35,762 bases of DNA from Clostridia bacterium. Its GTDB lineage: Bacteria > Bacillota > Clostridia > TANB77 > CAG-508. The notes under the pieces are model-generated. The model did not search any database, was not told the origin of the DNA, and saw only the letters and a program-made list of their open reading frames with translations. The position numbers and the translations under genes are program-made. The DNA is taken from positions 1-35,762 of the forward strand of contig JAAWFD010000030.1 in assembly GCA_022794615.1 (NCBI GenBank), given 5' to 3'. Positions 32,517 to 35,762 of the stretch are shown one piece after another (position 1 is the first letter of the stretch; every line of letters begins with the position of its first letter).

Positions 32517-32978
32517 ATGACAGGATTGGCAAATGTGGTTTACAGAGGAGAGGATACGGATACTCTTAAAAAGGGAACACCTTATACACTGATAGGTAGT
32601 CAGGTCAAAGCAGACAAGACCTACTATGTGTTAAAAGGTGTATCTGGAGAGTTTGACAGTGGTCTTTTCCAGGTGCCTAAGGGAAAACGGCCAATGAACA
32701 TTGGCGTTTTGAAATGTAGCAATCCGCCGGCTAAGGGGATGATATTGGAAAACCTTGAGGTGAGTAACGATGGGGGCAAGCTGGAGCCAGTACAGGAAGA
32801 AGAAGAGGTAACAGCTGTTCATGTTATCTGGGGGGACGTGTATGATGTGCATACCAAAAAGGGAAATGCGTATATAGTAAGACATTGCCCCGATGCAGTT
32901 GATGACCATGATGACGACAGTGAAAAAGTTGCCGAGAAACCCACCGATACGGTCGCCGAAGAAAAAACCACAGAGTAA
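32517..32978 (+). CDS. Hypothetical protein, clearly G+C-richer than neighbours
   Basis: Unrecognised 153-residue cytosolic protein. The first part (about 1-85) is strand-rich with many Gly and Lys (GEDTDTLKKGTPYTLIGS, YYVLKGVSGEFDSGLFQVPKG), the second part (about 95-125) carries VHVIWGDVYDVHTKKGNAYIVRHC, and the C-terminus is acidic and disordered (DDHDDDSEK ... EEKTTE). One 60-base line within it (32701-32760) is 47 percent G+C against about 27 percent around it, with CGG, CCG, GCC and CTG codons that neighbours hardly use. AGGAGG precedes the ATG. It has its own promoter and strong terminator. The composition suggests recent acquisition. Confidence 0.8.
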   Translation: MTGLANVVYRGEDTDTLKKGTPYTLIGSQVKADKTYYVLKGVSGEFDSGLFQVPKGKRPMNIGVLKCSNPPAKGMILENLEVSNDGGKLEPVQEEEEVTAVHVIWGDVYDVHTKKGNAYIVRHCPDAVDDHDDDSEKVAEKPTDTVAEEKTTE

Positions 32979-32979
32979 G

Positions 32980-33042
32980 CTACTGCAGAAGCAGTAGGGC
33001 TTTCTCCCACTTACCATTAAGGTTTGTGGGAGAAAGTTTTTT
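32980..33042 (+). terminator. Double hairpin terminator
   Basis: CTACTGC (32980-32986) pairs with GCAGTAG (32991-32997) around AGAA. CTTTCTCCCAC (33000-33010) then pairs with GTGGGAGAAAG (33026-33036), followed by TTTTTT. The second is a strong intrinsic terminator. Confidence 0.9.
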
Positions 33043-33043
33043 A

Positions 33044-34294
33044 TTATATAATATCTTCAAAGTAATTAATGTAGTTACTAAAAAACATATTAAAATAATC
33101 ACTAATACTTCTTTTTTCTATAGTATATAAATTATAAAAATCAAGAGAAAATATAATTTTATTATCAACAATTATATCAACAGTTCCAACTTTACAATCT
33201 TTATAAAATGGTGCTTCAAAATTAAAGGTAGCAGTAAAGTCAGTATAAATATTATCAATATTTTTATTTACTGGATAGTAATCATAAGGTAATTCAGACA
33301 AATATACATCAACACTTGAATTTATACATTTGTCGATATTAAATTTGTGCAAATTATCATTTTTCCAAATTTGAAAGTCATTCATTATTGGCTCTTTAAT
33401 ATTCATCATTTTAAAATTACTAAAAGCATACTCAATGATTTTCACACTATCTTGAGTTCTAAATTTTTTAGTATCAGCCCCCAAGACAACACATATAACA
33501 TCTAAATCACCACGTTTACATGATGAAACCAAACATCTATTAGCACCGTTTGTAAAGCCTGTTTTAACGCCATAAACACCATTTAAATTACCTAATAATT
33601 CATTAGTTGAGTGTATATTTTTAGGACTACCATTTATATAAACAGTATAATTCGAAGTTCCAACAAGTGTACGAAATGTTTCATTTTCCAAGGCATAATT
33701 AGTTAACAAAGCAAGTTCATATGCAGTAGTATGATGCTCATCATCATCTAATCCATGAGGAGTAACAAAATTAGTATTTGATAATCCCAATAGTTCAGCT
33801 TTTTGATTCATTAAATTTGCAAAATTTTCTACACTACCACCAATATGTTCTGCTAAAGCTATAGCAGCATCATTACCAGAGCACAACATCAATCCATATA
33901 GCAAATCATTCACAGTAACTTTACAATTTGTGGAAAGACCTAACCTAGAACCATGGATTCTAGCAGCTTTACTAGATACAGTCACAGTATTTGATAGATT
34001 AGGCTCATTTTCTAGAACAATAATAGCTGTCATTATCTTAGTAGTAGAAGCCATTTTTCTAACATCAAGCTCATTTTTACCGAATAAAATTGCACCAGTC
34101 GAACGTTCTATAACAACTGCAGACCTAGAGTTAATATTTGGCAAAGAAGATACAGAAGAAGAAGTTACAATAGAATTAACATCTACAAAATCATCTATAG
34201 GTTCGATGTAATCATCAGCAAAACAACATGTTGGTAATATAGCTATAAGAGATAATAAAACAATAAAACAAATAATTTTTTTAGAAAAAAACAT
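33044..34294 (-). CDS. D-alanyl-D-alanine carboxypeptidase (DacF-like)
   Basis: Second S11-family D,D-carboxypeptidase, 416 residues, exported by a signal peptide (about 1-26, ending near CCFADD). Active-site motifs are STTK (83-86, Ser83), SGN (139-141) and KTG (244-246). A beta-rich PBP5_C-like domain follows, ending in FNMFFSNYINYFEDII, probably the amphipathic membrane-attachment helix. ATG 34294 is chosen since AGGTGA lies just upstream; the in-frame GTG at 34303 is part of that site. It differs from the other carboxypeptidase (30251), which has a true membrane anchor and SAN instead of SGN. Related enzymes act in vegetative wall or spore cortex trimming. Confidence 0.95.
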   Translation of the reverse strand: MFFSKKIICFIVLLSLIAILPTCCFADDYIEPIDDFVDVNSIVTSSSVSSLPNINSRSAVVIERSTGAILFGKNELDVRKMASTTKIMTAIIVLENEPNLSNTVTVSSKAARIHGSRLGLSTNCKVTVNDLLYGLMLCSGNDAAIALAEHIGGSVENFANLMNQKAELLGLSNTNFVTPHGLDDDEHHTTAYELALLTNYALENETFRTLVGTSNYTVYINGSPKNIHSTNELLGNLNGVYGVKTGFTNGANRCLVSSCKRGDLDVICVVLGADTKKFRTQDSVKIIEYAFSNFKMMNIKEPIMNDFQIWKNDNLHKFNIDKCINSSVDVYLSELPYDYYPVNKNIDNIYTDFTATFNFEAPFYKDCKVGTVDIIVDNKIIFSLDFYNLYTIEKRSISDYFNMFFSNYINYFEDII

Positions 34295-34316
34295 AATAGT
34301 CACCTGTACAATTATA

Positions 34317-34341
34317 TGTCAGGGGGACGTGTTTTTTGACA
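34317..34341. repeat. REP-like palindromic element
   Basis: TGTCA (34317-34321) and TGACA (34337-34341) bracket a G-rich core (GGGGGACGTG) that is foreign to this AT-rich context. From memory, similar TGTCA-GGGGGACG-TTGACA elements are scattered in clostridial genomes. Only one copy was found here. Confidence 0.4.
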
Positions 34342-34519
34342 CACTTTTAATATTTAATGTGAAGTTTTTATAAAAATACATTTATACAATGGAATTATAG
34401 GATTTAAAACTTTATAAATCTTAATATTTTTTATATATTAAAAATTAAATAGGCGATACATGAATATCAGTAAGCCGTAACATAAAAAGTTGCAAAAAAA
34501 ACATATAAATACTTGAAAA

Positions 34520-34569
34520 TGTAATAAAAATGTAATATAATTGTAATGTGATTGTAATATTTGAGTAAT
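34520..34569 (+). promoter_or_regulatory. Four 11-bp-phased direct repeats upstream of the adhesin
   Basis: TGTAAT occurs at 34520, 34531, 34542 and 34553, exactly 11 bp apart, with a fifth near-match AGTAAT at 34564. Direct repeats of 11-bp period are typical of sites bound by OmpR/PhoB-family response regulators. Confidence 0.6.
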
Positions 34570-34593
34570 ATTGTAAAGAAACCAATTTTACAA

Positions 34594-34623
34594 TGGAATC
34601 CGAGATAAAAAGACTCTTATAAT
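34594..34623 (+). promoter_or_regulatory. Probable activator-dependent promoter of the adhesin gene
   Basis: A good -10 TATAAT (34618-34623) is paired only with a poor -35 (TGGAAT 34594-34599, 18 bp). A weak -35 downstream of phased repeats suits a promoter needing an activator. The remaining gene-free DNA from 34342 to 34519 shows nothing else. Confidence 0.45.
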
Positions 34624-34663
34624 AAAGAGATAATAAAATATATATTAATAAGGAGAAACGAAA

Positions 34664-35762
34664 ATGAAATTACAAAAATTAATACAAAAATTGATAGCAA
34701 CTTTACTATTAGCAATAATAGTAATTAATAATTTAGAAGGGCTAAAAATTGTAACTGATGCAATAACGATAAACAGTAACGATGGAGATAACTTACATCT
34801 GGGATTATCTGCAGTAGGAAATGGCATAGGATATGGGATAGATATGACATCAAGTGGAACAGAAGGAAAATACATATGGAATATAAAATCATATGCGACA
34901 GCCTCAGCAAGTAGCAATTCTGTAGTAACATCTAATTTATATTGTATAAAAGCAGGTTTTGGATATACATGGGAGAATTTAAAGCAACCAAATGCAGTAT
35001 TAACATATGACCAATCAATATTTAGCGAAAATGCGGTAGATGGATATTATAATGAAATATTATGGGTAATAGACCATATGTATATTCCACAAGAAGAAAA
35101 TAAAGAAGAATTCTTAAAATCAATAGGGATAGAGTTATATGAAGATTCAGAGTATAAGTTATATTACTACAATCCAGACCTAACGCCAGGATATGATTAT
35201 ACAGACTTATCTAGTGGAAACGAATATATCTATACACTAACAGATGATGATATAGTAGCTGTACAGCAAGCAGTAGTGTGGTATTACACAAACTACAAAG
35301 TAAATCCATCAACTTATGGAGTATATAATAAATTAGGAAATAACGCATCTTGGCTAAAATACACAACAAATGGAACAAATTATTCGGAATTAAGTTCATT
35401 AAATAGAACAACAGGAGAGGGACCAGCAAGAAATGAATTTGCGACTATACTATATAATTACTTAATAGATGCCGCAACAAAAGAAGTAGCAAAAGCAGGA
35501 GGAACATACAATCTAAAAAATAAAACAGTAAAATTATGGACGGCCACAACATATGGAAATCAAGAACAACCAATAATAGAAGTACATAAAAAACAAAAAG
35601 TAGGAGAATATGATTTAGTATTAGTAAAAGAAGATGAAAATGGAGAGCAATTAAATAGTACAGCAACATTCATAGTAAATGATGTAGAAAAAGTAGTAAC
35701 AGGTAAATTAACAGTAGCAAGTAAAGTGCAAATAACAGAAAGTAATTTAAATAGAACAGACA
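34664..35762 (+). CDS. Thioester-domain surface adhesin with SpaA-like domain (partial, runs off the window)
   Basis: The frame is open from ATG 34664, 8 nt after AGGAG, to the window end (366 residues seen). A signal peptide (about 1-33) is followed by a TQXA/thioester domain. Cys94 in LYCIKAG and Gln202 (or 201) in VQQAVVWYYTN are the likely Cys-Gln thioester pair, matching the family's Cys block and its Q-x-A-I-W block. ILWVIDHMYIP and the region up to about 300 complete the domain. From about 315 a SpaA/Cna-B-like domain begins (YDLVLVKEDENGEQL, with Lys322 a candidate isopeptide lysine). Such proteins bind host surfaces covalently or form pilus tips. The C-terminal anchor lies beyond the window. 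Confidence 0.82.
   Translation, partial: MKLQKLIQKLIATLLLAIIVINNLEGLKIVTDAITINSNDGDNLHLGLSAVGNGIGYGIDMTSSGTEGKYIWNIKSYATASASSNSVVTSNLYCIKAGFGYTWENLKQPNAVLTYDQSIFSENAVDGYYNEILWVIDHMYIPQEENKEEFLKSIGIELYEDSEYKLYYYNPDLTPGYDYTDLSSGNEYIYTLTDDDIVAVQQAVVWYYTNYKVNPSTYGVYNKLGNNASWLKYTTNGTNYSELSSLNRTTGEGPARNEFATILYNYLIDAATKEVAKAGGTYNLKNKTVKLWTATTYGNQEQPIIEVHKKQKVGEYDLVLVKEDENGEQLNSTATFIVNDVEKVVTGKLTVASKVQITESNLNRTD

Overview
The window is about 36 kb of very AT-rich DNA (roughly 27 percent G+C by eye in typical genes). Strong AGGAGG-type ribosome binding sites, sigma-A promoters with 17-18 bp spacing, U-tract terminators, a Spo0E-like phosphatase, ThyX, NrdG, two DacF-type D,D-carboxypeptidases, ComEA and an LCP glycopolymer transferase point to a low-G+C Firmicute, most likely an uncultured anaerobic member of the Clostridia. 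Endospore formation is inferred from the Spo0E-like gene and a Spo0A-box-like site upstream of it. No rRNA, tRNA, CRISPR array, transposase or phage module was seen.

Region 1 (1-5.9 kb) is a string of small accessory genes: two alpha/beta hydrolases, an unrecognised protein, a HemG-like flavodoxin, a zinc-ribbon protein, and a compact regulon of a WYL-domain regulator with two GyrI-like ligand-binding proteins. The regulator and its targets are preceded by matching TGACAT-N4-ATGTCA type dyads. Two unrelated genes (988 and 2242) share a near-copy promoter block. Region 2 (5.9-9.9 kb) has an uncharacterised two-gene minus-strand operon, a G+C-richer membrane-protein gene with a possible switching leader, thyX, and the Spo0E-like gene.

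Region 3 (10.2-17.6 kb) is housekeeping: rplI-dnaB-tilS, ftsH, nrdG, a TrmH/SpoU-family RNA methyltransferase and trmL. In rplI and in the methyltransferase gene a strong Shine-Dalgarno sequence lies about 30-40 nt from the only usable start codon, with a hairpin between the two. Region 4 (17.7-20.7 kb) encodes membrane proteins: a YkvI-like carrier, a membrane-anchored propeller-like protein and a CvpA-family protein.

Region 5 (20.9-35.8 kb) is devoted to the cell surface. A giant repeat protein (about 7.8 kb) carries propeller-type repeats, eight exact 288-bp Ig-like repeats, an InlB-B-like domain, MucBP-like repeats and a C-terminal anchor. As written it is split by frame changes, two of which are identical one-base insertions at the same point of adjacent repeats. 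It is followed by an LCP protein, two D,D-carboxypeptidases facing away from ComEA and a G+C-richer orphan gene, and the start of a thioester-domain adhesin with a SpaA-like domain. The adhesin is preceded by four TGTAAT direct repeats at exactly 11-bp intervals, the spacing expected for an OmpR/PhoB-type regulator. All calls come from reading the sequence; no database search or folding program was run.
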